From Bacillota bacterium (GTDB lineage: Bacteria; Bacillota; Desulfotomaculia; Desulfotomaculales; Ammonificaceae), in assembly GCA_020063185.1 (NCBI GenBank), contig JAGUUY010000214.1, positions 1 to 32,706 of the forward strand: 32,706 nt of DNA, given 5' to 3'. Within the stretch, counting starts at the first letter, position 1, and each line of letters starts with the position of its first letter. The position numbers and the translations under genes are program-made. Shown here one piece after another: positions 17,782-25,249 of this stretch. The notes under the pieces are model-generated. The model was not told the origin of the DNA, made no database searches, and was given only the letters and a program-made list of their open reading frames with translations.

Positions 17782-18807
17782 TTACGGCCGAGACCCGCGG
17801 TCTTTTCCCCCGGCGGATGAAAAATGCTGGTAACCTCCGGTTAACGCGGTCAGGCTGCCCTCGGCAAGCACCAGCCACACACCTTCACCATCCAGGACCC
17901 TTCCTACCGGACGGCAGTCGGCGCCGCATGCCAAAAGAGCGGCTGATATCTCACCCATTGCTCCGGGCGCTACGGTGAAAAGCAATTCGTAATCCTCGCC
18001 GCCGTAAAGCGCCCAGTCGACCGGGTCCTTACCGGCACGGCGGGCTACCAGTTCCGCCGCGGGTTCCACCGGAACCGCCGCTTTATATATGTGACAGCCG
18101 ACACCGCTCGCCAGGGCGATATGGTTTATATCCGAGGCAAGGCCGTCGCTGATGTCTATCAGGCCGTGGACGCCGCTCAACCCGCCCAACACCATTCCGG
18201 CAGCCACCCGCGGCTCCGGACGGCGATGTTTTTTGAGCAAGAGATCCCTGAGCGGTTCCGGACACGGAAATTCCTCGTTCCCCTGAAGGAAAAGGCCCCC
18301 CGCGGACCCGCCAAGGGACCCGGTGACGCAGATAATATCACCGGGCTGAGCGCCGCTCCGATAGCGTACCCCGTCGGGCGCCGTTTCTCCCAGCAGGGCC
18401 ACGTTTACAATCAGCACGGGCGCGCTTGTGATATCTCCGCCTACAACAACCACACCGTAATTGGCAGCAACTTGTCTCAGCCCGCGGTACATAGCGTCCG
18501 CATCTTCTACGTCGAAATCATCGGGCAGGCCCACCGTAACCACGGCGTAGGTGGGTTTTCCACCCATAGCCGCAATGTCGCTGATGTTTACGGCCATAGA
18601 TTTATAGCCGATATCCTCTACCGTAATATATCGGCGGTCGAAATGCACTCCTTCAACAACGGCGTCCGTGGTAAACAGCAGCAGGAATTCGCCGCTGTCC
18701 AGTACGGCCGCGTCGTCACCGATCCCTTTAACAACCCCGCCTCCGGTTTCCATCCCTGACGTGAGCCGGGCGATCAGCCCGAATTCCCCTATTTCGTGGA
18801 TTTTCAC
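17782..18807 (-). CDS. thiL: Thiamine-monophosphate kinase, 341 aa
   Basis: Phosphorylates thiamine monophosphate to thiamine diphosphate, the active cofactor and the ligand of the upstream riboswitch. Motifs: EFGLIARLT, VKGIGDDAAVLD (ATP/Mg binding), FTTDAVVEGVHFDRRY, VNISDIAAMGGKPTYAVVTV and the late DWALYGGEDYELLFTV. Length is typical. It lies 25 bases after thiC in the same run. Confidence 0.96.
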   Translation of the reverse strand: MKIHEIGEFGLIARLTSGMETGGGVVKGIGDDAAVLDSGEFLLLFTTDAVVEGVHFDRRYITVEDIGYKSMAVNISDIAAMGGKPTYAVVTVGLPDDFDVEDADAMYRGLRQVAANYGVVVVGGDITSAPVLIVNVALLGETAPDGVRYRSGAQPGDIICVTGSLGGSAGGLFLQGNEEFPCPEPLRDLLLKKHRRPEPRVAAGMVLGGLSGVHGLIDISDGLASDINHIALASGVGCHIYKAAVPVEPAAELVARRAGKDPVDWALYGGEDYELLFTVAPGAMGEISAALLACGADCRPVGRVLDGEGVWLVLAEGSLTALTGGYQHFSSAGGKDRGSRP

Positions 18808-18832
18808 TTTATTTTTAACCTCAGCCTTATTA

Positions 18833-20131
18833 TCAACAACTGCTTTTAGCAGTACCCAGAAAGTCGCTGATCAACCTCATCGCGCAGAATTCACCGCACA
18901 TGGTGCACTCGCGGATCCCGGCGGGGTTACGTTCTTCGCGCAGACGCCGGGCTTTTTCGGGGTCGATGGCGAGCGCAAGCTGGCGGTCCCAGTCCAGGGC
19001 CTTTCGGGCTTGGGCCATGGACAGGTCCCATGCGCGGGCCCCCGGAATCCCTTTGACGAAGTCCGCCGCATGACCGGCTATTCTCGCCGCAAAAACGCCT
19101 TCGCGAACGTCTTCGACAGTGGGTAGGCCGAGATGTTCCGCCGGGGTAACGTAGCAAAGAAAATCGGCGCCCGCCGTTGCCGCGACGGCCCCACCGATAG
19201 CGGAGACAATATGGTCGTATCCCGGCGCTACATCCGTGACCAGCGGCCCTAACACGTAAAACGGCGCTTCGCGGCAGAGGGATTTTTGCAGCGCCACGTT
19301 CGCGGCTACCTGGTCGAGCGGGACGTGCCCGGGTCCTTCAACCATTACCTGTACCCCCCGATTGCGCGCCCGGTCAACCAACTCGCCCAGGATTATCAGT
19401 TCCTGAAGCTGCGCCCTGTCGGTAGCGTCGGCCAGGCAACCCGGCCTTAATCCGTCGCCAAGGCTCAGGGTGACATCGTACCGCAGGCAGATTTCCAAAA
19501 GGCGGTCGAACTCCGTGTAGAGAGGGTTGTCAAGGCGGTGATGGAGCATCCAGCCCACGATAAAGCAACCGCCGCGGCTTACGACGTCCGTGATACGTCC
19601 CTGCCGTCGCAGGCGTTCCACGCTGCCGAGTGTGACACCGCAGTGGACGGTTATAAAATCAACGCCGTCGGCCGCATGGCGCTCTATTACTTCGAATAGG
19701 CCGTCGGCGGTCAGGGCAATGATGCTGTCATGCAGCCGGAGTGCCTCGACCGCCGCCTGGTAAATCGGGACCGTGCCGACCGGGACGCGGCTTTCGGTGA
19801 GGGTCTGCCGCCGGAGAGCGTCCAGGTCACCGCCGGTGCTCAAATCCATCAGCGCGTCGGCCCCGGCCCCCAGGGCCGCCCGCAGTTTCAGAATCTCCTG
19901 CCCGGTGTCCGGAAAACGGGGTGACGTGCCGATGTTCGCGTTCACCTTCGTACTTAGCCCTTTACCGATCCCCCGGGGAGTGAGGTTCAGGTGGTTGATG
20001 TTGGCAGGAATGACGATAGTGCCGTCGGCCACACCTTTGCGGACGAACTCGGGCTGCACACCCTCCCGGTCAGCGACTGCGGTCATCGCTTTGGTAATTT
20101 CGCCTTTACGGGCGGCTAAAAGTTGTGTCAA
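18833..20131 (-). CDS. thiC: Phosphomethylpyrimidine synthase ThiC, 432 aa
   Basis: A radical-SAM enzyme that rearranges aminoimidazole ribotide to HMP phosphate, the pyrimidine half of thiamine. Motifs: [67 protein letters not shown] and [17 protein letters not shown]. This is the shorter form of the family. The C-terminal cluster motif reads CTMCGEFC, i.e. C-x2-C-x3-C, one residue shorter than the C-x2-C-x4-C of the E. coli and B. subtilis type. The TTG start overlaps the thiE stop (TTGA), with GGAGGGG just upstream. Confidence 0.97.
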   Translation of the reverse strand: MTQLLAARKGEITKAMTAVADREGVQPEFVRKGVADGTIVIPANINHLNLTPRGIGKGLSTKVNANIGTSPRFPDTGQEILKLRAALGAGADALMDLSTGGDLDALRRQTLTESRVPVGTVPIYQAAVEALRLHDSIIALTADGLFEVIERHAADGVDFITVHCGVTLGSVERLRRQGRITDVVSRGGCFIVGWMLHHRLDNPLYTEFDRLLEICLRYDVTLSLGDGLRPGCLADATDRAQLQELIILGELVDRARNRGVQVMVEGPGHVPLDQVAANVALQKSLCREAPFYVLGPLVTDVAPGYDHIVSAIGGAVAATAGADFLCYVTPAEHLGLPTVEDVREGVFAARIAGHAADFVKGIPGARAWDLSMAQARKALDWDRQLALAIDPEKARRLREERNPAGIRECTMCGEFCAMRLISDFLGTAKSSC

Positions 20132-21168
20132 ATAGACCCCTCCATTTGTCTGCGCAGAAGACTTGCCGCTTCCGCCACCTGAACCGCGCCGGAAACCGCG
20201 CTGACCACCGCGACGTTGGACCCGCCGGCCGCGACGATCCGGCCGACGTTGTGCGAGGTGATCCCGCCGATGGCTACTACAGGCAGCCGCACAACCCTTA
20301 ATACTTCAGTTAGAAGGGCTGTTCCCACCGGCTGCAGGTCCGGTTTGGTCGGTGTCGGGAAAATAGGTCCCACCCCGATATAGTCCGCGCCTTGCCGTTC
20401 CGCGGTGATTGCTTCGTCTACGGAATGCGTGGAAACGCCGATGATTGCATCGTCCCCAAGCAGTCTGCGGGCGGCGGCGATCGGGAGGTCCGCCTGGCCG
20501 AGGTGTACACCGTCTGCACCGGCAAGTACGGCGATGTCCAAACGGTCATTAATGATCAAGGGTACGCCTCTGTCACGCGTCAAGCCCCTCAGGTCCTCTG
20601 CCGAAGTTAGAAAATCGAGGGCTGAGAGACTTTTTTCACGGAGCTGGATTATCCCGGCGCCACCTGCAATGGCCTGGCGGGCGACATCCAGTACCGGACG
20701 GGAAGCGGTATGCGCGGTACCCACGATTACATAAAGTTTTAGACTCCTCAGGCGTAAGACCTTCGCTGCGGCCGCCGTTTTTGCCGCCAAGCGCTGCTCA
20801 AGCTCGTAGGCCGCATAGCGGAGACGTTTGAACACGTCAACGGCTTCCGGAAAGAGATTGCGGGCGGTCTCTTCCAGTACGCGCGCCGCCTCCTGCACCC
20901 TTCTCACGTTCGCAGTTACAACCGCTTCCGGACGTTCGTGTTCATTTGAGGCGTACGCGGCGCCGAAATCCCCACTCACGTCGCGTGCCGGAAGGAGCCT
21001 GCGGTAATAGCGGTCGGTAACGGCTCGGAGTTCATGCCGTGCGGATCTGGCTTCTTCGGCCAACGCGGCGTCACGGAGCTTGAAGCGGGAAAAGTCCTCC
21101 AGGACGCGAAGCCCTTCCCGGGCACGGTTTAAATTAACGTCTACAACGCGAAGTAAATCGTTTTCCAT
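20128..21168 (-). CDS. thiE: ThiD2-like/thiamine-phosphate synthase fusion, 346 aa
   Basis: The C-terminal half (about residues 145-340) is thiamine-phosphate synthase, which joins HMP-PP and thiazole phosphate: [75 protein letters not shown] and [16 protein letters not shown]. The N-terminal half (about 1-130: [20 protein letters not shown], helical) matches what I know as the ThiD2 domain, proposed to supply HMP-P kinase activity where ThiD is absent. No separate thiD is seen here, which fits. It is the first gene behind the TPP riboswitch and overlaps thiC. Confidence 0.92.
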   Translation of the reverse strand: MENDLLRVVDVNLNRAREGLRVLEDFSRFKLRDAALAEEARSARHELRAVTDRYYRRLLPARDVSGDFGAAYASNEHERPEAVVTANVRRVQEAARVLEETARNLFPEAVDVFKRLRYAAYELEQRLAAKTAAAAKVLRLRSLKLYVIVGTAHTASRPVLDVARQAIAGGAGIIQLREKSLSALDFLTSAEDLRGLTRDRGVPLIINDRLDIAVLAGADGVHLGQADLPIAAARRLLGDDAIIGVSTHSVDEAITAERQGADYIGVGPIFPTPTKPDLQPVGTALLTEVLRVVRLPVVAIGGITSHNVGRIVAAGGSNVAVVSAVSGAVQVAEAASLLRRQMEGSI

Positions 21169-21213
21169 CCGACTGCATCACCCCGGCCTCCAACCTTTTA
21201 ATTCTCCAACCCT

Positions 21214-21242
21214 AAGAACAATAATGCCCCTCGGAAGGGGGC
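21214..21242 (-). terminator. Expression-platform terminator of the TPP riboswitch
   Basis: On the minus strand GCCCC (21242-21238), six-base loop region, GGGGC (21230-21226), then ATTATTGTTCTT. It lies just after the riboswitch core and 45 bases before thiE, so it can switch read-through off when TPP binds. Confidence 0.6.
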
Positions 21243-21249
21243 GGGAATC

Positions 21250-21354
21250 CTCCCATTCCCTCCGCTGGAATTATCCAGTTCAGGTTCCAAGGGTAAAACC
21301 GGACATACTGAGGTGTAATCAGGAGTCTGGTTTTTCTCAGCCCGGCACTTGGTT
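21250..21354 (-). promoter_or_regulatory. TPP (THI-box) riboswitch
   Basis: The minus strand has AAGTGCC...GGGCTGAGA near 21352-21333 and the conserved core GAACCTGAACTGGATAATT, then CCAGCGGAGGGA to about 21255. These are the hallmark pyrimidine- and pyrophosphate-sensing segments of the THI element. It controls the seven-gene thiE-to-tsaD run. Confidence 0.95.
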
Positions 21355-21487
21355 ATCGCGCGCACACCAGGTTGAGCGGACTTCCAAACGCGGCGTCGGA
21401 AGACGCAACGAAAATCCGGGTGCCGGACACCCCTATGGGGTAAAAGTACATATTCATCTTTGGCGGAAAACGTTTAAATCAATACTT

Positions 21488-21892
21488 TCAACCCATCGCG
21501 GCGGCGCTCGGCGTATCAACTTCACTTTTGCCGCTCACGACATCTTGTAGAATGTTCCTGATGGCCGCCATGTCGAAAGGTTTGCCCAACAACGCCAGGG
21601 CTCCTTCTTTGAAGGCCCTGGTCACAGAGTCGACCTCCGGGCAGGCGGTCATCATCACTACCTTCGTTTCCGGAGTAATCCCGCGAAGCTCCCTTAGGGC
21701 GCCGAAACCATCCAATACCGGCATTTTGACGTCAAGAAAGACTATGTCCAGTCGAGACATGCAGGCGATTTTTACCGCCTCGCGACCGTTTGCGGCAAGC
21801 ACGGTAGTGTGTCCTTCGTTAAGAAGGAAGGCATTCAAAATATCCAGGATTTCAGGATCGTCGTCAACGACCATTATTCTAAGCTTTTCCAT
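21488..21892 (-). CDS. Single-domain response regulator (receiver only), 134 aa
   Basis: A CheY/Spo0F-like receiver without an output domain. Phosphorylation pocket is complete: acidic D10-D12, phosphoacceptor D54 (VFLDVKMP), T81 and K103 (LLGKPF). A short Ser/Ala-rich tail follows. No histidine kinase is next to it, so its partner is unknown. In spore formers such proteins can act in phosphorelays or chemotaxis; the GFGALRELRGITPETKVVMM region does not decide between them. It appears to be a single gene. Confidence 0.9.
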   Translation of the reverse strand: MEKLRIMVVDDDPEILDILNAFLLNEGHTTVLAANGREAVKIACMSRLDIVFLDVKMPVLDGFGALRELRGITPETKVVMMTACPEVDSVTRAFKEGALALLGKPFDMAAIRNILQDVVSGKSEVDTPSAAAMG

Positions 21893-21999
21893 CAGTTTGT
21901 ATCAATCCCCGATACAGAATTAGCGGCATTAGACATGATTTGCGCTGGTAAGCAATATTAAATCCGATTCGGTGCGATGACGGATAATCCTGCCGGAAA

Positions 22000-22722
22000 T
22001 CAAATTTTCTTGGTGCAGTCGCAAGTAATACTGGCTGCAGTTAACGCCGAAAACAGCTTCAGGAACAAAGGCGCCTTTTCCCACATCCCTTCGGGGTGAA
22101 ATTGAACACCGACGGCAAAGGCATGAGCGGGCGATTCAACAGCTTCTATTACGCCGTCCAGTGATCTGGCCGCAATAGTAAATCCGGGCGCAACGCGGCC
22201 GACGGCCTGGTGGTGAAAAGTATTGACCCGTAACCGGCGGACGCCGAAAATCGCGGCCAACTGCGAATCCGGAGTGATATCAATCAGGTGGGTTGCGTAC
22301 CAGCGGGGGGCGTTTTGAGTATGCTGCAAAGGCTGGCGCACCGCGAAGGAAACGTCCTGGAAAACAGTCCCGCCTGCAGCGACGTTCAGCACCTGCATCC
22401 CGCGGCAGATACCAAGGATGGGAATATGCCGCTCCAGGGCAACCCGGGCGAGGTAGAGTTCATAAGCGTCCCGGCGGGGGCTGATAGTTTTCGTGCAGGG
22501 CAATGCCTCCTCACCAAAAAATACCGGGTCAAGGTCACCGCCGCCCGAAAGCAGCAAAGCGTTAATATTTTGCAGGCTTACGATCGCCGACTCCGGGGGC
22601 AGCGGGGGAAGGATAACCGGTATTCCTCCTGCCCGGTCCACCGCGTCCACGTAGCAACGGCTGAGGCAAAATTGCTCTTCTTCTTCATGAAAAGCAGACG
22701 TGATCCCGATTACGGGTCGCAT
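22000..22722 (-). CDS. Class I glutamine amidotransferase-like hydrolase (PuuD/peptidase C26 family), 240 aa
   Basis: Resembles gamma-glutamyl-GABA hydrolase and related gamma-glutamyl hydrolases. The nucleophile cysteine is in LGICRGMQVLNVAAGG and the catalytic His/Glu in VGVQFHPEG; LLLSGGGDLDPVFFGEEALP and PRRDAYELYLARVAL are typical of the PuuD-like group. The ATG at 22722 follows GGAAGG by 7 bases and gives the normal start MRPVIGIT; a longer start at 22737 overlaps that site. The substrate is inferred from family only. The gene lies between a receiver protein and ilvN, with no polyamine genes nearby. Confidence 0.88.
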   Translation of the reverse strand: MRPVIGITSAFHEEEEQFCLSRCYVDAVDRAGGIPVILPPLPPESAIVSLQNINALLLSGGGDLDPVFFGEEALPCTKTISPRRDAYELYLARVALERHIPILGICRGMQVLNVAAGGTVFQDVSFAVRQPLQHTQNAPRWYATHLIDITPDSQLAAIFGVRRLRVNTFHHQAVGRVAPGFTIAARSLDGVIEAVESPAHAFAVGVQFHPEGMWEKAPLFLKLFSALTAASITCDCTKKI

Positions 22723-22828
22723 AGCACTACCTTCCATCCCAGATTAAGGCCTCCGTATCCGCCGCATACGAAAGTCAGGGACGACCGGCGGCCGCCCCTG
22801 ATAAGGGTTGTATTGCTGATGGCGCAGG

Positions 22829-23320
22829 TTATCGGTCTTTAACTCTTTCCGCGCCCCTGACAAGAGCGACCTTGCCGGTGCGGACCATCTCCAGAATGCC
22901 GTGTTCATTTAAGACGGCGCACAAGGCGTCAATTTTTTCTTCGTCGCCGGTCATCTCCACTACCATCGTCTCTTTACCTACATCTACGATATGCGCCCGG
23001 AAGATTTCTACGATATCCAAAATATCCGAGCGCTGTGAGGGGTCGGCTTTAACCTTGATCAGAGCAAGTTCGCGTTCAATCACGTTGTTTTCGAGGTGCT
23101 CGACTTTCAGGATGTCAATCAGCTTCGACACCTGTTTTACCACCTGGTCGATAACCCGGTCATCTCCCTGGACGACCAGGGTGAGACGGGATACGCTGGG
23201 CTCCTCCGTATGGCCGGCGGTAATACTTTCGATGTTAAAAGCACGCCGGCTTAAGAGACCTGAAATTCGCGCCAGCACCCCCGGTTTGTTGAGCGCCAGT
23301 ACCGCCAGGGTGTGTTTCAA
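22829..23320 (-). CDS. ilvN: Acetolactate synthase small (regulatory) subunit, 163 aa
   Basis: An ACT-domain subunit that stimulates acetolactate synthase and gives valine feedback control. LNKPGVLARISGLLSRRAFN and IESITAGHTEEPSVSRLTLV are the defining N-terminal ACT sequence; the C-terminal domain starts near residue 80 (ELALIKVKADPSQRSDIL). Length is typical of the single-ACT form. The TTG start follows AGGAGGTG. The catalytic subunit IlvB normally lies directly upstream, but here the upstream neighbour is glnA, separated by a terminator, so this subunit stands alone. Confidence 0.95.
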   Translation of the reverse strand: MKHTLAVLALNKPGVLARISGLLSRRAFNIESITAGHTEEPSVSRLTLVVQGDDRVIDQVVKQVSKLIDILKVEHLENNVIERELALIKVKADPSQRSDILDIVEIFRAHIVDVGKETMVVEMTGDEEKIDALCAVLNEHGILEMVRTGKVALVRGAERVKDR

Positions 23321-23357
23321 AGCGCAGCACCTCCTTAAAATAGTTCGAAGTTAGGCT

Positions 23358-23385
23358 AAAAAAGAACTGACTTTCAGGTCGGTTC
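23358..23385 (-). terminator. Terminator, probably of glnA
   Basis: Minus strand GAAC-C-GAC, loop CTGAAA, GTC-A-GTTC (23385-23364), one mismatch, then six T (23363-23358). Confidence 0.6.
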
Positions 23386-23415
23386 GAGGTTCTTATTTTA
23401 CCTTATATTGATGGC

Positions 23416-23465
23416 CCGGCACTCAGCGCAGCATTCGAACTTTGAAAGAGACACCTGAGTGCCGG
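23416..23465. repeat. Perfect 11-base inverted repeat
   Basis: CCGGCACTCAG (23416-23426) and CTGAGTGCCGG (23455-23465), separated by 28 bases, directly after the glnA stop. There is no T run, so it is not a standard terminator on either strand; it may protect the transcript end. Confidence 0.6.
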
Positions 23466-23479
23466 CCTTGAGGGACTCC

Positions 23480-24817
23480 CTAAAACTTCGTCAGGTACTC
23501 GGTGATCTCCCAGTCGTGGACCGTCGTCCGGTAACGGTCCCACTCGATTCTTTTGGCGGTAATGAACCGTTGAAATACATGTTCTCCCAATGCGTGGCGC
23601 ATTACCGGGTCACGTTCGAGTTCCGCGACGGCGTCATACAAATTGGAGGGCAAGGTATCTATCCCTTGTTCGCGGCGTTCGGCTTCACTCATTTCGTAAA
23701 TGTTCTGATCGCAGGGGGCTGGGGGTTCAATACCCTGTTCAATTCCCTCCAGACCCGCCTGCAGGCAGGCGGCCAGGGTGAGGTACGGGTTGCATGAAGG
23801 GTCCGGGCTCCGCAGTTCCAGGCGCGTGGACATGCCCCTTTTCGCCGGCACTCTAATGAGCGGACTCCGGTTACGGCAAGACCAGGCGATATAGACGGGG
23901 GCCTCGTATCCGGGGACAAGCCGCTTGTAGGAGTTGACGGTCTGGTTGGCCAGGGCCGTAATCGCCTTGATGTGTTTCAAAAGCCCACCCATAAAGTGGT
24001 AGGCCGTTTTACTTAGCTGCAGCGGTCCGTCAGGCTGATAAAAAGCGTTCTCCCCGTTTTTCATCAGTGAAAGGTTGGTATGCATCCCCGAACCGTTAAT
24101 CCCGAACACCGGTTTCGGCATAAAAGTGGCGTGCAAGCCGTGCTTTTGGGCGAGCGCCCGCACCACGAACTTGAAAGTCACGATTTTATCCGCGGTGTCC
24201 AGGGCGTCGGAGTATTTAAAGTCGATTTCATGCTGGCCCGGCGCCACCTCGTGGTGGGAAGCCTCGATTTCGAAGCCGAGTTTCTCCAACGTGAGTATGA
24301 TATCCCGCCGCGCTTCCTCGCCGAGGTCGACGGGGGCGAGGTCAAAATACCCGGCGCGGTCGTGCGTTCTGGTGGTCGGGCGGCCGTCGGCGTCCACGAG
24401 AAACAGGAAGAACTCGGCCTCCGGACCCGCGTGCATGGTATACCCTTGCTGTGCGGCGAGTCCGGTCGCCCGGCGCAGGATGTAGCGCGGGTCGCCGGCG
24501 AAGGGAGTGCCGTCCGGGTTGTAAATGTCACAGATGAGCCGCGCCACAGCGCCTCTCTCCGAGGAACGCCACGGAAAAATTACGAAGGTATTGGGATCGG
24601 GACGCAGGTACATGTCCGATTCCTCAATTCTTACAAAGCCCTCAATCGAAGAACCGTCAAACATGAGCTCACCCGCCAGGGCCTTATCGAGCTGGTCGAT
24701 AGGGATGGCCACGTTTTTTAACACGCCAAAAATGTCGGTGAACTGGAGGCGGATGAATTTTACGCCCTCATCGCGGGCGGCTAAAATAACGTCTTCTTTT
24801 AAAACTTGTTCCTTCAC
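23480..24817 (-). CDS. glnA: Glutamine synthetase type I (GSI-alpha), 445 aa
   Basis: Makes glutamine from glutamate, ammonia and ATP. All active-site elements are intact: [20 protein letters not shown] (including the arginine used for feedback inhibition in B. subtilis-type enzymes), [67 protein letters not shown] and [15 protein letters not shown]. Length and the absence of the beta-type insertion and adenylylation region point to GSI-alpha. The GTG start follows AGGAAGGTG by about 5 bases. It has its own promoter (24897-24868) and a terminator. An inactive-looking paralogue is encoded about 3 kb away on the same strand. Confidence 0.97.
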   Translation of the reverse strand: MKEQVLKEDVILAARDEGVKFIRLQFTDIFGVLKNVAIPIDQLDKALAGELMFDGSSIEGFVRIEESDMYLRPDPNTFVIFPWRSSERGAVARLICDIYNPDGTPFAGDPRYILRRATGLAAQQGYTMHAGPEAEFFLFLVDADGRPTTRTHDRAGYFDLAPVDLGEEARRDIILTLEKLGFEIEASHHEVAPGQHEIDFKYSDALDTADKIVTFKFVVRALAQKHGLHATFMPKPVFGINGSGMHTNLSLMKNGENAFYQPDGPLQLSKTAYHFMGGLLKHIKAITALANQTVNSYKRLVPGYEAPVYIAWSCRNRSPLIRVPAKRGMSTRLELRSPDPSCNPYLTLAACLQAGLEGIEQGIEPPAPCDQNIYEMSEAERREQGIDTLPSNLYDAVAELERDPVMRHALGEHVFQRFITAKRIEWDRYRTTVHDWEITEYLTKF

Positions 24818-24867
24818 TTATTCACCTTCCTACCGATTTTTAATTCGATCATCGTGTAGTCGAAAAA

Positions 24868-24897
24868 AATATAACACGACTGAATTGCCCAAGACAA
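24868..24897 (-). promoter_or_regulatory. glnA promoter candidate
   Basis: Minus strand TTGTCT (24897-24892), 18 bases, TATATT (24873-24868), about 50 bases before the glnA start. No GlnR-like palindrome is obvious in the short leader. Confidence 0.5.
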
Positions 24898-24929
24898 TAG
24901 ATTTGACAAAAGCCGGACAACGAAAATGG

Positions 24930-25090
24930 GTACGCCGCAACGCCGGCATACTACCGACAGCTTCCGTAGTCATAAACGATTCTGTACGTCGGTTCACCGA
25001 TACGGTGGTACCCCGGTGGCAAGCCGGGAAGGCTCCTGCTTTCGGGCCAGGTTTCGTATCACTCCTTTCGGATAAAAGGTCCGGTAAGTC
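24930..25090. other. Unassigned intergenic segment rich in short hairpins
   Basis: No gene. On the minus strand several compact stems follow one another: CCTTT/AAAGG with a 6-base loop (about 25078-25063), CCTG/CAGG, CCCGG/CCGGG, and CACCG-TAT-CGGTG (about 25011-24993). I could not match this to a known riboswitch. It lies upstream of the glnA promoter and downstream of two terminator-like hairpins. Confidence 0.4.
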
Positions 25091-25098
25091 TGTATAAA

Positions 25099-25139
25099 CA
25101 AAGAGCCTCCGCAGTTCTTAACTGCCAGAGGCGTCTTTG
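25099..25139. repeat. Long hairpin, possible second terminator
   Basis: A three-part, nearly symmetrical stem: CAAAGA (25099-25104)/TCTTTG (25134-25139), GCCTC (25105-25109)/GAGGC (25128-25132), GCAGTT (25111-25116)/AACTGC (25120-25125), with loop CTT. The minus-strand exit is CTTTGTTTATA, a weak T tract. Confidence 0.65.
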
Positions 25140-25145
25140 CCGCTT

Positions 25146-25168
25146 ATAAAAAGGTACAACGCTGTACC
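25146..25168 (-). terminator. Terminator of the GltB-like gene
   Basis: Minus strand GGTACA (25168-25163), loop GCGT, TGTACC (25158-25153), then TTTTTATA. Confidence 0.7.
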
Positions 25169-25249
25169 CGTTTATATAGAGACCATTCAGCCTACCTCTT
25201 ACCGGTCAGGCTTCGGTCTTGTTTTGGATACATAAATTCACGCCTGAAA

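Noticed and set aside
17729-17878. Longer N-terminus for TsaE
   Set aside because: It would overlap thiL by nearly 100 bases and adds residues unlike TsaE; the TTG at 17728 gives the family length.
24990-25140. T-box-like GGTGGTACC followed by a hairpin on the plus strand
   Set aside because: No specifier stem was found, and downstream on the plus strand there is no gene, only minus-strand genes. The match is probably chance.
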